Counted from the first letter of the stretch, positions 17,901-26,877 are shown. The stretch: 64,000 nucleotides of DNA from Anaerolineales bacterium (GCA_030583925.1 CP129482.1:1674001-1738000), one strand, 5' to 3'. The notes: generated from the letters alone by a model not told the origin. Numbers and translations: made by a program.

Positions 17901-18584
17901 TCAATCCGCGATCCGGTAACGGATCAACGCCCAGACTGCCTCGAAGGCGTCTTTCATGCCGATCTTCTTCCCCTCCGAATAATCGCGAGGGTTGAAAGAG
18001 ATTGGCACCTCATAGATGCGGTATCTGCGTTTTAATATCTTGGCGGTGAATTCCGGCTCGAAGTTGAACCGTTTGGAACGGATTTTCATGTCTTTGATGA
18101 CTTCTCGCCGGAAGACCTTGTAGCCGGTTTCCATGTCTGTCAGGATCGAATCATATAATATGTTGGTCATCAAAGTCAGCAATTGGTTCGCCACTTGATG
18201 CCAGAACATGGCGACTCTGTGGGGCGCGCCCAAGAAACGGGAGCCATAGACCACATCGGCAAGCCCTTCTTTGATCGGTTGAAGCAAAGTTGGGTAATCA
18301 CGCGGATCATATTCAAGGTCCGCATCTTGAATCAGCAGGATATTTCCTTTCGCGGATTTCAACCCTGTGACAACCGCCCTGCCTTTGCCTTGGTTTGTTT
18401 CGTGCGTTAGCACGCGGACTTTTCCCTTGCCGTGCAATTTGACCAGCACATCTTTTGTCCCATCTGTTGAAGCATCGTCAACGACAATGATTTCTTTTGC
18501 CAGTTTGGTTGCCTGTACCCGTTTTACCACCTCGCGGATATTCTCGACCTCGTTGAATACAGGTATGATCACAGAAAGATTCAT
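17901..18584 (-). CDS. GT2 family glycosyltransferase, dolichol-phosphate mannosyltransferase-like
   Basis: A 227-residue cytoplasmic GT-A enzyme. It begins MNLSVIIPVFNEVENI and has the DDASTDGT and DADLEYDPRD (DxD-type) nucleotide-sugar motifs and the METGYKVFRRE and FEPEFTAKI segments typical of DPM1-like enzymes. It lacks the C-terminal membrane helices of some relatives. It likely makes a polyprenyl-phosphate sugar, the donor type used by GT-C enzymes such as those at 36933 and 38493. TATAAT sits 7 nt before the ATG and no Shine-Dalgarno is present, so the transcript is probably leaderless. Confidence 0.9.
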   Translation of the reverse strand: MNLSVIIPVFNEVENIREVVKRVQATKLAKEIIVVDDASTDGTKDVLVKLHGKGKVRVLTHETNQGKGRAVVTGLKSAKGNILLIQDADLEYDPRDYPTLLQPIKEGLADVVYGSRFLGAPHRVAMFWHQVANQLLTLMTNILYDSILTDMETGYKVFRREVIKDMKIRSKRFNFEPEFTAKILKRRYRIYEVPISFNPRDYSEGKKIGMKDAFEAVWALIRYRIAD

Positions 18585-18591
18585 AGTGTGG

Positions 18592-18597
18592 ATTATA
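18592..18597 (-). promoter_or_regulatory. -10 element of a likely leaderless promoter for the GT2 gene
   Basis: TATAAT on the minus strand, 7 nt before ATG 18584. No -35 consensus at 16-18 nt. Confidence 0.55.
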
Positions 18598-18682
18598 TAC
18601 GATTGCGCCTTACAGGATGGTAAGGCGGATGATTTTAATGCAGATGCAACCCTGCCGCGCCAGCGATTAACCCATTCGGCAG

Positions 18683-18688
18683 TATAAT
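18683..18688 (+). promoter_or_regulatory. -10 element of the AAA ATPase gene
   Basis: TATAAT lies 39 nt before ATG 18728, leaving a leader with the GTGAGG ribosome-binding site at 18718-18723. This contrasts with the leaderless arrangement of the divergent neighbour. Confidence 0.5.
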
Positions 18689-18727
18689 TCAGGCGTTTGG
18701 TTGGAAAAAATCTGCTTGTGAGGCATT

Positions 18728-20068
18728 ATGACGAACCCTCTTGGAAAATCCGCGCTGGGAACCGGTTTGTTCTCGCCGCCGCCGATCAACTCCGTGGAAG
18801 ATACGGGACTCCCTGCCCTGTGGCTGCAGGATCTGACCTTGAAGATCCTGTATTCGTTGGGTTACTTGAGCGGCTTCAAAGTCGCTGAGATGATCGCGTT
18901 GCCCTTCGCGGGCGTAACCGATAATATTCTCGAATCGTTGAAGCGCGAAAAATTGATCGAGGTCAAATCGTCGCAGGGCGGGCTGGGCGAAGGCGCGTAC
19001 ACCTATGGGATCACCCAAGCCGGTGTTGCGCGGGCGCGCGAGGCGTTGGAGCGAAGTCAATACGCGGGACCTGCGCCGGTGCCTTTTGAAGTCTACAACG
19101 AAGCCATCCGCCGCCAGCGAGGCGGGCGCGTCACCGTCACCGCGCGTACCATGCGTCAGGTTCTTTCGCAGTTGGTCATCTCGGAAAAGACCTTTCAGAA
19201 ATTAGGACCTGCCCTCAATTCCGGCACTTCAATTTTTATGTATGGACCTCCCGGCAACGGCAAAACCAGCGTTGCCCGCGCCTTCGGTAACCTTGCCTTG
19301 AGCCAGACCATGCACATTCCCCATGCGTTGTATTTAGATGGGCAGGTCATCAAAGTCTATGACCAAGTGAGTCATCGCCTCGTGCCGGAAGGGGAGGGTG
19401 TTTCTCCATCGGGTTCGGGAAGTACAACGGGCAACCTGCGCACGAGCCAGCGACGCGATCCGCGCTGGGTGAAGATCCGCCGTCCCTTTGTGGTCGTCGG
19501 CGGCGAATTGACCCTCGAAGGCTTAGATTTGGTGTATGACGATACTCACAAATTTTATGAAGCGCCGTTCCAAGTGAAAGCCAATGGCGGCATTCTTCTG
19601 ATTGACGACTTTGGGCGGCAACAGGTTCGTCCGCGCGACTTGCTCAACCGTTGGATCGTCCCGCTCGAAAACCGGGTGGATTTCCTCACGCTTCATACCG
19701 GCTTGAAGATCGAAGTGCCGTTCGATGTATTGATCGTGTTCTCCACCAACTTACCCCCGAAAGACCTCGTGGACGAAGCTTTTCTTCGCCGCTTGCGGCA
19801 CAAGATCGAAATTGGCGATCCTACTTATGAGGAGTATCGCGAGATTTTCAAACGCGTCGCGGCGGATAAGCGGGTGGAATACAGCGATCAGGGGCTGGCG
19901 TACTTGCTTCAAGATTGGTACATCAAGCGCAATCGCAAATTACGCGCTTCTCATCCTCGCGACCTGTGCGATCAGATCATTGATATTTCCAGTTATCTTG
20001 GCACGCCGCCGGTCATGTCGCGCGATCTCTTGGACCGCGCCGCCAGCGCCTATTTTGTAGACCTGTAA
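18728..20068 (+). CDS. AAA family ATPase with N-terminal winged-helix domain
   Basis: 446 residues. A winged-helix-like domain (about 30-110, LEDLTLKI-type helices ending YTYGITQAGVARAREAL) precedes one AAA module with Walker A GPPGNGKT (173-180), Walker B ILLIDDFG near 291, and sensor-type STNLPPKDLVDEAFLRRL. A ~60-residue insertion with Gly/Ser-rich sequence sits between Walker A and B. Similar proteins are common and uncharacterised in Chloroflexota; the fold suggests a regulatory or remodelling ATPase. It has a GTGAGG ribosome-binding site. Neighbours give no functional hint. Confidence 0.82.
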   Translation: MTNPLGKSALGTGLFSPPPINSVEDTGLPALWLQDLTLKILYSLGYLSGFKVAEMIALPFAGVTDNILESLKREKLIEVKSSQGGLGEGAYTYGITQAGVARAREALERSQYAGPAPVPFEVYNEAIRRQRGGRVTVTARTMRQVLSQLVISEKTFQKLGPALNSGTSIFMYGPPGNGKTSVARAFGNLALSQTMHIPHALYLDGQVIKVYDQVSHRLVPEGEGVSPSGSGSTTGNLRTSQRRDPRWVKIRRPFVVVGGELTLEGLDLVYDDTHKFYEAPFQVKANGGILLIDDFGRQQVRPRDLLNRWIVPLENRVDFLTLHTGLKIEVPFDVLIVFSTNLPPKDLVDEAFLRRLRHKIEIGDPTYEEYREIFKRVAADKRVEYSDQGLAYLLQDWYIKRNRKLRASHPRDLCDQIIDISSYLGTPPVMSRDLLDRAASAYFVDL

Positions 20069-20089
20069 GCCGATCTCGCCTCCTGTTGA

Positions 20090-20130
20090 TTACGGATTAC
20101 GCTTCATAGTATCATCGGCGTAATCCGTAA
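20090..20130. repeat. 13-bp perfect inverted repeat between the ATPase and glycerophosphodiesterase genes
   Basis: TTACGGATTACGC (20090-20102) and GCGTAATCCGTAA (20118-20130), 15-nt loop, no T-tract. The right end overlaps the TAAACT (20128-20133), which lies 7 nt before the next start codon and could be its -10 element. Confidence 0.6.
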
Positions 20131-20140
20131 ACTATTTATC

Positions 20141-20893
20141 ATGCTGGAATCTTTCTCCCAACCCATGATCTTTGCTCATCGCGGCGCATCCGCCTACGCG
20201 CCGGAGAATACGCTTGCCTCGTTTGCGCTTGCCATCGAGCAAGGAGCGGACGCTATCGAACTGGATGCCAAAATTTCCGCCGATGGGCATGCTATCGTCA
20301 TTCACGATCTGACTACCAATCGCACAACCGGCGAACATGGCAATGTTCAGGATATGACGCTCGCCCAACTCCGCTCGCTGGACGCGGGGAGTTTCTTCTC
20401 GCCGAAATTTCGCGGCGAGAAAATCCCCTTACTCGAAGAAGTCTTTGAATCGTTCGGCAGGCGCACATTCATCAATGTAGAGTTGTCGAATCACGACACG
20501 CCGGACGACGATCTAGTCGAAACAGTTTGCATGTTGGTCAAGAGGTTCAATTTGCACAAGCGGGTTCTGTTTTCATCGTTCCACCCGCGCAGTTTGGCGA
20601 AAGCCCGAGCGTTGCTTCCTGAAATTCCTCGCGGTTTGCTCGCGAACGATGGGTTTCGCGCCATGATTATCCGCTCGTTTGTCTTTTATTTTGGGGAGTT
20701 TCAAGCCCTGCATCCTTATCTGTGGACAACTTCGCCGCAACAGATTCGACGAGTGCATCGGATGAAGAGGCGTGTGCATGTATACACCGTGAACGAAGAG
20801 CCGACCTTGCGCAAGGTTTTTCGATGGGGCGTGGACGGCGTCTTCACCGACGACCCTCCTTTGGCGCTGCGCGTGCGCGGGGAAACAAAATGA
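20141..20893 (+). CDS. Glycerophosphodiester phosphodiesterase
   Basis: A 250-residue GDPD-type TIM barrel that hydrolyses glycerophosphodiesters to sn-glycerol 3-phosphate and an alcohol. Visible motifs are FAHRGASAYAPENTLASF (catalytic HR and substrate-binding ENT, residues ~8-25), the metal-binding ELDAKISADGHAIVIHD (about 45-61) and the C-terminal VDGVFTDDP. No signal peptide, so it is cytoplasmic. Its TGA overlaps the ATG of the following GH3 gene (ATGA), indicating translational coupling. The start at ATG 20141 has no ribosome-binding site; TAAACT 7 nt upstream fits a leaderless start. Confidence 0.93.
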   Translation: MLESFSQPMIFAHRGASAYAPENTLASFALAIEQGADAIELDAKISADGHAIVIHDLTTNRTTGEHGNVQDMTLAQLRSLDAGSFFSPKFRGEKIPLLEEVFESFGRRTFINVELSNHDTPDDDLVETVCMLVKRFNLHKRVLFSSFHPRSLAKARALLPEIPRGLLANDGFRAMIIRSFVFYFGEFQALHPYLWTTSPQQIRRVHRMKRRVHVYTVNEEPTLRKVFRWGVDGVFTDDPPLALRVRGETK

Positions 20894-23712
20894 ACGTGTT
20901 GATCGGGCGTCCGCAGGCGAGGCAACAGCAAGGGAGGACGAAGCGAAATCCCATACTTGGACGAATCGTCCACTGGCTAATCCTGTTGACCTTTGCCGCG
21001 TCTTTGTTCGGACCTCCGCCTGCCGCGCGTGCGCAGACTCAATCTCCGCCTGAAACGGTGCAAGAAATACTCGCGGCGATGACGCCAGAAGAACGCGTGG
21101 GACAGTTATTTCTTGTTACCTTTCGCGGCACGAACACGAATCCCGAATCGCCCATCTATGATCTGATCGTAAATCGTCACGTGGGCGGCGTGATGTTGCT
21201 TGCCAAGAACGATAATTTTGTGGATACGCCAGAGACAGTCGCCGCGGCGCGCAAGTTGATCGTTGATCTTCAAACGCTCGAATGGGGAAGCGTCGATTCG
21301 GATCAGTCTCAGAACACCAACACGGTTGTGCCGCTGTTCATTGGCGTTGCGCAAAATGGCGACGGCGCGCCGCAAGATCAAATATTGAGCGGCTTGACGC
21401 CTTTGCCCTCCGAAATGGCTATTGGAGCCGCATGGAGCGCCAACCTTGCGGAACAAGTCGGCAACGTTGCGGGGAGCGAACTGTCGGCGCTTGGTTTCAA
21501 TCTATTTATCGGACCGTCTCTCGATGTGGTTGAGTCGCCGAACCCCTCGGCGAGCAGTGATTTGGGCACGCGCATCTTTGGCGGCGATCCATTTTGGGTG
21601 GGCGAGATCGGACGCGCGTTCATCGCGGGCTTGCATAATGGAAGCAGTCAGCGCATGTTAGTGATTGCTAAACACTTCCCCGGCCGCGGCAGTTCAGACC
21701 GTTTGCCGGAAGAAGAGGTTGCCACCGTTCGCAAATCGCTGGAACAACTCAAGCAGGTTGAGTTAGCCCCGTTTTTTGCCGTGACGAATTCCGCAAACCC
21801 TGCCGGGCTTACCGACGGGTTGCTGGTTTCCCACATTCGCTATCAGGGTTTTCAAGGGAACATCCGCGCGACCACGCGTCCGGTCAGTTTCGACGCCAGC
21901 GCGCTTTCGGCGATCCTTGCTTTGCCGGAGTTTGCAACTTGGCGCGCAAACGGCGGGTTGATCGTCAGCGATGAACTGGGCAGTGAAGCGGTGCGCGATT
22001 TCTATTCACAGGGCGGCGAGAACTTTTCCCCTCGTTCGGTGGCGCGTGACGCTTTTCAGGCAGGGAACGATCTGTTGTATTTGGGCAACATCACTGCGGA
22101 TAGCGACAACGGCGACTCCTACGCGGCCACATTGAGAATCCTTGAATTCTTTGCTCAGGAATATCGAACCGATCGCGCCTTTGCCCAGCACGTGGATGAA
22201 GCCGCGTCAAGAATTCTCGCGCAAAAACTTCGAATCTATGAAGAGTTTACTCTTTCGAAGGTGTTACCGCTGGACGACTCGCTGACTTCGCTGGGTTCGT
22301 CGGGGCAAGTGATCTTCGATGTGGCGAGCAAGTCCGCGACGCTCATCAGCCCCGACGCGCAAGAACTGAGCGCGCTGTTGCCTTCTCCGCCTAACCTGAG
22401 CGACCGTCTCGTCTTCCTTACGGATGTAGCGACATATCAGCAGTGCAGCGTGTGTGTATCGCGCGAGGTCTTTGCGGTAGATGCGCTTCAAAAAATTGTT
22501 GATCGCCTGTATGGTCAACAGGGAAGCGGACAGGTTTTCTCGAGTCGCTTAAGTTCCTTTCCGTTGCACGAAGTCGAGTTGATGTTGAATGGAGAAAGCG
22601 AAACGAACATCGAAAGCGCGCTCGAGCCTGCGACCTGGGTGGTTATCTCCCTCGCCGATGTGAGCGATGGGCAATTGGCTCTTCTGCGGCGGTTCTTTTC
22701 CGAACGCCCGAATTTGGTGCGTAATAAAAACGTGATCTTGTTTTCGTTCACCGCGCCCTACTACCTCGATGCGACGGATATTTCCAAGTTGACCGCGTAT
22801 TATTCGCTTTACAGCCGGCAACCGTCCTTTTTGGAGGTTGCCGCGCGTTTGCTGTTTCAGCAAATAACATTGCAGGGCGCGTCGCCGGTCTCTGTTCCGG
22901 CGGCAGGCTACGATTTGATCGTCGCCACATCGCCTAACGCAACTCAGATCATTCCGCTCGCGCTCGAAGGGACACAGCCTGTGACCACTCCGGTTGTTGA
23001 AGGAACACCTGCCGAACCGACAGCCATTCCCTCGTATCAAATTGGGGATTCGATCAACGTGCGCGCGGGTCCTATCTTGGATCGGAACAACCGCATCGTG
23101 CCGGACGGGACGATTGCTCGCTTCACCATGACGACGCGCGACGAAAGCGGAGGCATCCTCCAGCAATTCGACGCGCCGACTGTCGCCGGCGTGGCGCGCG
23201 CTTCCTTTGTCATAGACAAGCCGGGCAATGTGGAAATCCACGCGGTCAGCGAACCGGCGTTGGTCTCACAAGTGTTGCAATTCGACGCGTCGGATGCCGG
23301 GTTTGCTGTTACCGTGGTGGTGCCTGAGGTGAGCGCAACGCCCGCGCCGGTGTTACCGACGCCAACGCCAACGCCTGTCAACGATTTGTTATCCCCGGAA
23401 GGCTATCCTCGCATCGGCGCGTGGATGTTGGCTCTGATCGCTTTGGTGGGCGGCGCGGTGTTGGTCTTTTGGGCGGCGAACAATTGGATCGCGATGCGTT
23501 GGGCTTTGCGGTTCGCCTTATGCGCGTTCATCGGCGGACTTGCCGCCTACAACTATCTGGCGCTTGGATTCCCCGGCGCGGCAAATTGGATCGCCTCTGG
23601 GGCTGGCGCGTTCGGTATATTAACTTTGACCTTCAGTGGGGAAGCGCTCGGCGTTTTTGCCGCGTGGGCTTGGATGAAATGGTTTAGCGGGCAAGGGTCG
23701 CAAGCAGACTGA
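20890..23712 (+). CDS. Large membrane-anchored glycoside hydrolase family 3-like protein
   Basis: 940 residues. An N-terminal signal/anchor (about 27-46) is followed by a GH3 N-terminal barrel with AKHFPGRGSS (near 259) and the nucleophile region GLIVSDELG (near 360), as in bacterial beta-N-acetylhexosaminidase-like GH3 enzymes. Then come a second alpha/beta domain, an Ig-like beta domain (INVRAGPILDRNN... VEIHAVSEPAL), a Pro/Thr linker and three C-terminal transmembrane helices. The aspartate of SDE matches the usual nucleophile. It may act on cell-wall or exopolysaccharide sugars at the surface. The ATG overlaps the stop of the phosphodiesterase gene, and the 3' end overlaps the convergent kinase gene by 29 bp. 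Confidence 0.88.
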   Translation: MNVLIGRPQARQQQGRTKRNPILGRIVHWLILLTFAASLFGPPPAARAQTQSPPETVQEILAAMTPEERVGQLFLVTFRGTNTNPESPIYDLIVNRHVGGVMLLAKNDNFVDTPETVAAARKLIVDLQTLEWGSVDSDQSQNTNTVVPLFIGVAQNGDGAPQDQILSGLTPLPSEMAIGAAWSANLAEQVGNVAGSELSALGFNLFIGPSLDVVESPNPSASSDLGTRIFGGDPFWVGEIGRAFIAGLHNGSSQRMLVIAKHFPGRGSSDRLPEEEVATVRKSLEQLKQVELAPFFAVTNSANPAGLTDGLLVSHIRYQGFQGNIRATTRPVSFDASALSAILALPEFATWRANGGLIVSDELGSEAVRDFYSQGGENFSPRSVARDAFQAGNDLLYLGNITADSDNGDSYAATLRILEFFAQEYRTDRAFAQHVDEAASRILAQKLRIYEEFTLSKVLPLDDSLTSLGSSGQVIFDVASKSATLISPDAQELSALLPSPPNLSDRLVFLTDVATYQQCSVCVSREVFAVDALQKIVDRLYGQQGSGQVFSSRLSSFPLHEVELMLNGESETNIESALEPATWVVISLADVSDGQLALLRRFFSERPNLVRNKNVILFSFTAPYYLDATDISKLTAYYSLYSRQPSFLEVAARLLFQQITLQGASPVSVPAAGYDLIVATSPNATQIIPLALEGTQPVTTPVVEGTPAEPTAIPSYQIGDSINVRAGPILDRNNRIVPDGTIARFTMTTRDESGGILQQFDAPTVAGVARASFVIDKPGNVEIHAVSEPALVSQVLQFDASDAGFAVTVVVPEVSATPAPVLPTPTPTPVNDLLSPEGYPRIGAWMLALIALVGGAVLVFWAANNWIAMRWALRFALCAFIGGLAAYNYLALGFPGAANWIASGAGAFGILTLTFSGEALGVFAAWAWMKWFSGQGSQAD

Positions 23713-24712
23713 CGAGCAACATCACTGCCGCGCTCCATGCGAGCGTTGTTTCTGTTGGGCTGGTGAAATAATCCAGAACCGATTGGGGACGCCGTCGCCG
23801 CGCGGCAAATGGGATGGTGGGAGATTCAGTGTAACCAAGCAAGGCTTTGCGAAAATCGTTGATCGTTTGCGGGCGCTCATCGGGATGCAACGACATTGCC
23901 CATAGCACGGCTTTCTCTGTACGCGTTGAAACGGCGGGATTAATTTCCCGAATGGGAATCAGGCTTTCAGGCGAAAGGAAGCGTTTACGCGCGTCCGCGG
24001 GCGATTCGTTCGTCAAGAGGTGATAAAGCGTTGCGCCGAACGCGTAAATATCCGAACGGATATCCGTGTGCACGTCGCTGCCGCCGTATTGTTCGAGAGG
24101 CGTATACAGCGCGGTGCCTTGTCCTTGAATGATCGTGATCGTCACCTCTTCCGGCGCGAGGATTTTCACGAGACCGAAATCCACCAACTTGATCAAACCA
24201 TGCGGCATGAGTTTTAAATTGCTCGGCTTGATGTCGCGGTGAACGATAGGCGGTTGCTGGCTGTGTAAGTGGGTCAGCGCGCTTGCGATCTGCTCCGCCC
24301 ACGCAAGGACTTCCTTTTCCGGGAGGAACGTGTGTTTGCGTTTCGCCTCCATCATCATGTGCCGCAGGTCGCTGCCGGGCACGTAATCCATCACGAGATA
24401 ATCGCGCGGACCGTTCGAGAAAAAATCGGACACTTTCGGCAGGTTGGGGTGATCGAGACGCGCAAGCACCGTCGCCTCGCGCAAAAATTGCTCGCGGGCT
24501 TCCTCGCGAATTTTTTCCGGGAGCGCGCGGTCATATTCGACCTCTTTCAACGCGCATTCGCGCCCTTTTAGGCGTGTATCGTCGGCGAGATAGATCGAGC
24601 CCATGCCGCCCTGTCCGATCTGTTCACGGATCCGGTAGCGACTGCGCAAGACCTCCCCGCTCTTGAGGGGTGGGAGCAACGTTTCTCCTAGATTGTCTTT
24701 CGGCGTGTGCAT
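23684..24712 (-). CDS. Membrane-anchored Ser/Thr protein kinase (PknB-like)
   Basis: 342 residues. A Hanks-type kinase with P-loop GQGGMG (33-38), catalytic Lys 56 (ALKEVEYD), HRDIKPSN (158-165) and DFG (178-180), followed by a C-terminal transmembrane helix (about 320-340) with almost nothing outside, so there is no sensor domain. The start at ATG 24712 is chosen over an upstream GTG (24745) because the kinase fold begins shortly after it; neither has a good ribosome-binding site. It is divergent from an FHA/winged-helix regulator, whose FHA domain could read its phosphorylation. Confidence 0.9.
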   Translation of the reverse strand: MHTPKDNLGETLLPPLKSGEVLRSRYRIREQIGQGGMGSIYLADDTRLKGRECALKEVEYDRALPEKIREEAREQFLREATVLARLDHPNLPKVSDFFSNGPRDYLVMDYVPGSDLRHMMMEAKRKHTFLPEKEVLAWAEQIASALTHLHSQQPPIVHRDIKPSNLKLMPHGLIKLVDFGLVKILAPEEVTITIIQGQGTALYTPLEQYGGSDVHTDIRSDIYAFGATLYHLLTNESPADARKRFLSPESLIPIREINPAVSTRTEKAVLWAMSLHPDERPQTINDFRKALLGYTESPTIPFAARRRRPQSVLDYFTSPTETTLAWSAAVMLLVSLLATLAR

Positions 24713-24869
24713 TCGTGCAAAATCATTTCGGCGTGAGTTCTGCACAGAAACGCATGTTTATGCTATATTTCAAGCAATCGTCCGAACTGCATGATAGTTT
24801 TCCATGAGTCGGACGAATATTATAAACTTGTTTCGATGACCTTGTCATTCGATTTTCATTAAGATTTCC

Positions 24870-25520
24870 ATGACCAAATCCAATCAAGAGTATCCGTTGT
24901 TGATCGCCGAAGAGGGACCGCTAAAAGGTCAACGCTGGCAGTTGAGCGAGACGATCGTGCTGGGACGCGAATCCACGTGCAATGTTGTAGTGAGCGATCG
25001 GCAAATTTCGCGTTTTCACGCGCGCCTTACGCCTACGCTGGAAGGAATCATGCTCGAAGACTTGGGGAGTAAGAACGGCACCTATCATAACGGCGTCATG
25101 CTCACCGCGCCTGTCGTCTTGCAGGATGGCGATCAAATTGCTGTTGGCGTCGCGCAACAATTCCAATTCCTCACCTCCGATGCCACGATGCCGCTGCTCG
25201 ATGGCGGCAAACCCGGTAGATTGATGATGGATCAGAAATCTCGCCGCGTGTGGGTGCGTCAGCAGGAACTCGACCCGCCGCTTTCCGCTCAGCAATTTAA
25301 ATTATTGTGGCTGTTGTATGACCGTCAGGGACAAGTGGTCAGCCGTCCCGACTTGGTCGCGATCGTATGGGGCGACGATCAATCTGTCGGGGTGTCTGAT
25401 CAGGCATTGGACGCGCTGATCCGCCGCCTGCGCGACCGCCTCGCCGCGCTCGACCCCTCGCATCAATTCATTGACACGGTGCGCGGTCACGGCATTCGAC
25501 TGGATAACCCGCCTGTGTAA
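24870..25520 (+). CDS. FHA domain / OmpR-type winged-helix transcriptional regulator
   Basis: 216 residues. An FHA phosphothreonine-binding domain occupies about 10-105, with the conserved R33, S47, H50 and N69-G70 (LGRESTCNVVVSDRQISRFHAR; SKNGTYHNG). A Trans_reg_C winged helix (about 115-214, RRLRDRLAALDPSHQFIDTVRGHGIRL) follows. There is no receiver domain, so phosphorylation signals must arrive via the FHA domain. The divergent Ser/Thr kinase next door is the obvious candidate, as in mycobacterial PknH/EmbR, where domain order is reversed. TAAGAT ends 4 nt before ATG 24870; no Shine-Dalgarno. Confidence 0.92.
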   Translation: MTKSNQEYPLLIAEEGPLKGQRWQLSETIVLGRESTCNVVVSDRQISRFHARLTPTLEGIMLEDLGSKNGTYHNGVMLTAPVVLQDGDQIAVGVAQQFQFLTSDATMPLLDGGKPGRLMMDQKSRRVWVRQQELDPPLSAQQFKLLWLLYDRQGQVVSRPDLVAIVWGDDQSVGVSDQALDALIRRLRDRLAALDPSHQFIDTVRGHGIRLDNPPV

Positions 25521-25577
25521 TTGCGTTTATAGCGGGGTTATCTATTGGACTTCATGGGTAACAAGATTTTGATTCGA

Positions 25578-25600
25578 GTCTATCCGCAGATTACGCCGAT
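25578..25600 (+). repeat. CGCAGATTACGC-type dispersed repeat fragment
   Basis: TATCCGCAGATTACGCCGATTT in the gap after the FHA gene belongs to the same wording as the copies at 26903-26975 and 61441-61515. Confidence 0.45.
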
Positions 25601-25614
25601 TTTTTTTCTTCACA

Positions 25615-25866
25615 CTATTTTCGAATTAGTCCCATCGCCGAAATCAATACCACCGCGCCTCCCACCGCTACCAAAAAACCAAGCACGCTAAAACCAACCG
25701 GCACCGACATCCCCAGCGTGTTCATGATTCCCGCGCCGATGAACGCGCCGAGAATGCCAACCACGATATTTGCCACCGCGCCCATCCTGCGGTTCTTGCC
25801 GGTGAGAATGCTGGCAAGCCAGCCCGCCAACGCGCCGAAAATTAACCATGCAAAGAAAGTGATCAT
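25615..25866 (-). CDS. GlsB/YeaQ/YmgE family small membrane protein
   Basis: 83 residues made of three glycine-rich hydrophobic helices (FFAWLIFGALAGWLAS, GAVANIVVGILGAFIGAGIMN, VLGFLVAVGGAVVLISAMG). This is the transglycosylase-associated protein family, small inner-membrane proteins often induced by stress. A GGAGGTAC ribosome-binding site precedes ATG 25866. It lies downstream of the threonine dehydratase with a 15-bp hairpin between them. Confidence 0.9.
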   Translation of the reverse strand: MITFFAWLIFGALAGWLASILTGKNRRMGAVANIVVGILGAFIGAGIMNTLGMSVPVGFSVLGFLVAVGGAVVLISAMGLIRK

Positions 25867-25884
25867 TTGTACCTCCGTTATGGA

Positions 25885-25925
25885 CTCAAGATGACAGTCA
25901 CTTTAAAAGCGACTGTCATCTTGAG
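25885..25925. repeat. 15-bp perfect inverted repeat (CAAGATGACAG family)
   Basis: CTCAAGATGACAGTC (25885-25899) and GACTGTCATCTTGAG (25911-25925) around an 11-nt AT-rich loop, just past the dehydratase stop. No T-tract on the minus strand, so termination would be weak; it resembles a dispersed palindromic element. Confidence 0.65.
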
Positions 25926-25928
25926 ATT

Positions 25929-26870
25929 CTACCATTTCAACTTTCCCAAATCCACATTCCCGCCGCTGAGAATCACGCCAACCTTCAACCCCGCGAGATC
26001 AACTTTCTTTTCCCACAACACGCCGATCGCCACCGCGGCGGACGGCTCGATCACGATCTTCGCGCGCTCCCACACAAATTTCATTGCGTCCACAATTCCC
26101 TGCTCGCTCACCGTTACGATTTGCTCCACACGCGATTGAATGATCGAAAATGTTCGCTCGCTGAGCGACGTGAGCAGACCATCTGCAATTGTCTGCGGGT
26201 GATCCGACGGCAAAACCTTTCCCGCTTGCATCGAACGAAACGCGTCATCCGCCATTTCAGGTTCGCCTGCGATCACGCGGATACCCTTTTTTGTTTCGGT
26301 CGCGGCGATCGCTGTCCCGCTGATCAGCCCGCCGCCGCCGACCGGCGCGATGATCGCGTCCAAATCGGGGACGTCCGCCAAAAGTTCAAGCGCGGCAGTT
26401 CCCTGTCCGGCAATGACGCGCTCGTTGTCGTACGGATGGACGAACGCCGCGCCGGTAGATTCCACCACTTGACGAAGAGCCGCTTCGCGCGCCTGTAAAG
26501 TTGGTTCGCAGTAGGTAATTTGACCGTTATACCCGGCGACCGCGTCCTTCTTCACCTGCGGCGCGTTCTTCGGCATGACGATATACGCCGGCACGCCGCG
26601 CAGACGCGCCGCCAATGCCAACGCCTGCGCGTGATTCCCTGATGAATGAGTTGCGACCCCGCGCGCGGCTTCTTCATCGGTCAATGAAAAGACTACGTTG
26701 CACGCCCCGCGAAATTTGAACGCGCCAACCTTCTGAAAATTCTCGCATTTCAAAAATACCTGCGCGCCGACATGTTGATTCAAACTTTCATTCGTCAACA
26801 CGGGAGTTCGATGCGCGTACGACTTGATCCGTTCGGCGGCTTGGAGGATGTCTTGGAGCGTGGGTGTCAT
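25929..26870 (-). CDS. Threonine/serine dehydratase, PLP fold-type II, without ACT domain
   Basis: A 313-residue enzyme with the catalytic-lysine motif (FKFRGACN), the SSGNHAQALA phosphate-binding loop and the tetraglycine VGGGGLISG. It lacks the C-terminal regulatory domain of biosynthetic IlvA, matching catabolic threonine dehydratases, serine racemases and hydroxyaspartate lyases; the substrate cannot be fixed from sequence. The start is placed at ATG 26870, not the longer frame at 26909, because TATAAT lies 7 nt upstream and would overlap an ATG at 26879. No Shine-Dalgarno, so it is probably leaderless. Confidence 0.92.
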   Translation of the reverse strand: MTPTLQDILQAAERIKSYAHRTPVLTNESLNQHVGAQVFLKCENFQKVGAFKFRGACNVVFSLTDEEAARGVATHSSGNHAQALALAARLRGVPAYIVMPKNAPQVKKDAVAGYNGQITYCEPTLQAREAALRQVVESTGAAFVHPYDNERVIAGQGTAALELLADVPDLDAIIAPVGGGGLISGTAIAATETKKGIRVIAGEPEMADDAFRSMQAGKVLPSDHPQTIADGLLTSLSERTFSIIQSRVEQIVTVSEQGIVDAMKFVWERAKIVIEPSAAVAIGVLWEKKVDLAGLKVGVILSGGNVDLGKLKW

Positions 26871-26877
26871 GACAAGC

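Noticed and set aside
20722..20889. Upstream extension of the GH3 gene into the phosphodiesterase gene
   Set aside because: The extension lies in another frame of a clear GDPD gene; ATG 20890 gives a signal anchor, a ribosome-binding site and an ATGA overlap.
25885..25925. Riboswitch or attenuator between the threonine dehydratase and GlsB genes
   Set aside because: It is a simple perfect hairpin with no T-tract or conserved riboswitch core, and the GlsB gene has its own strong ribosome-binding site.
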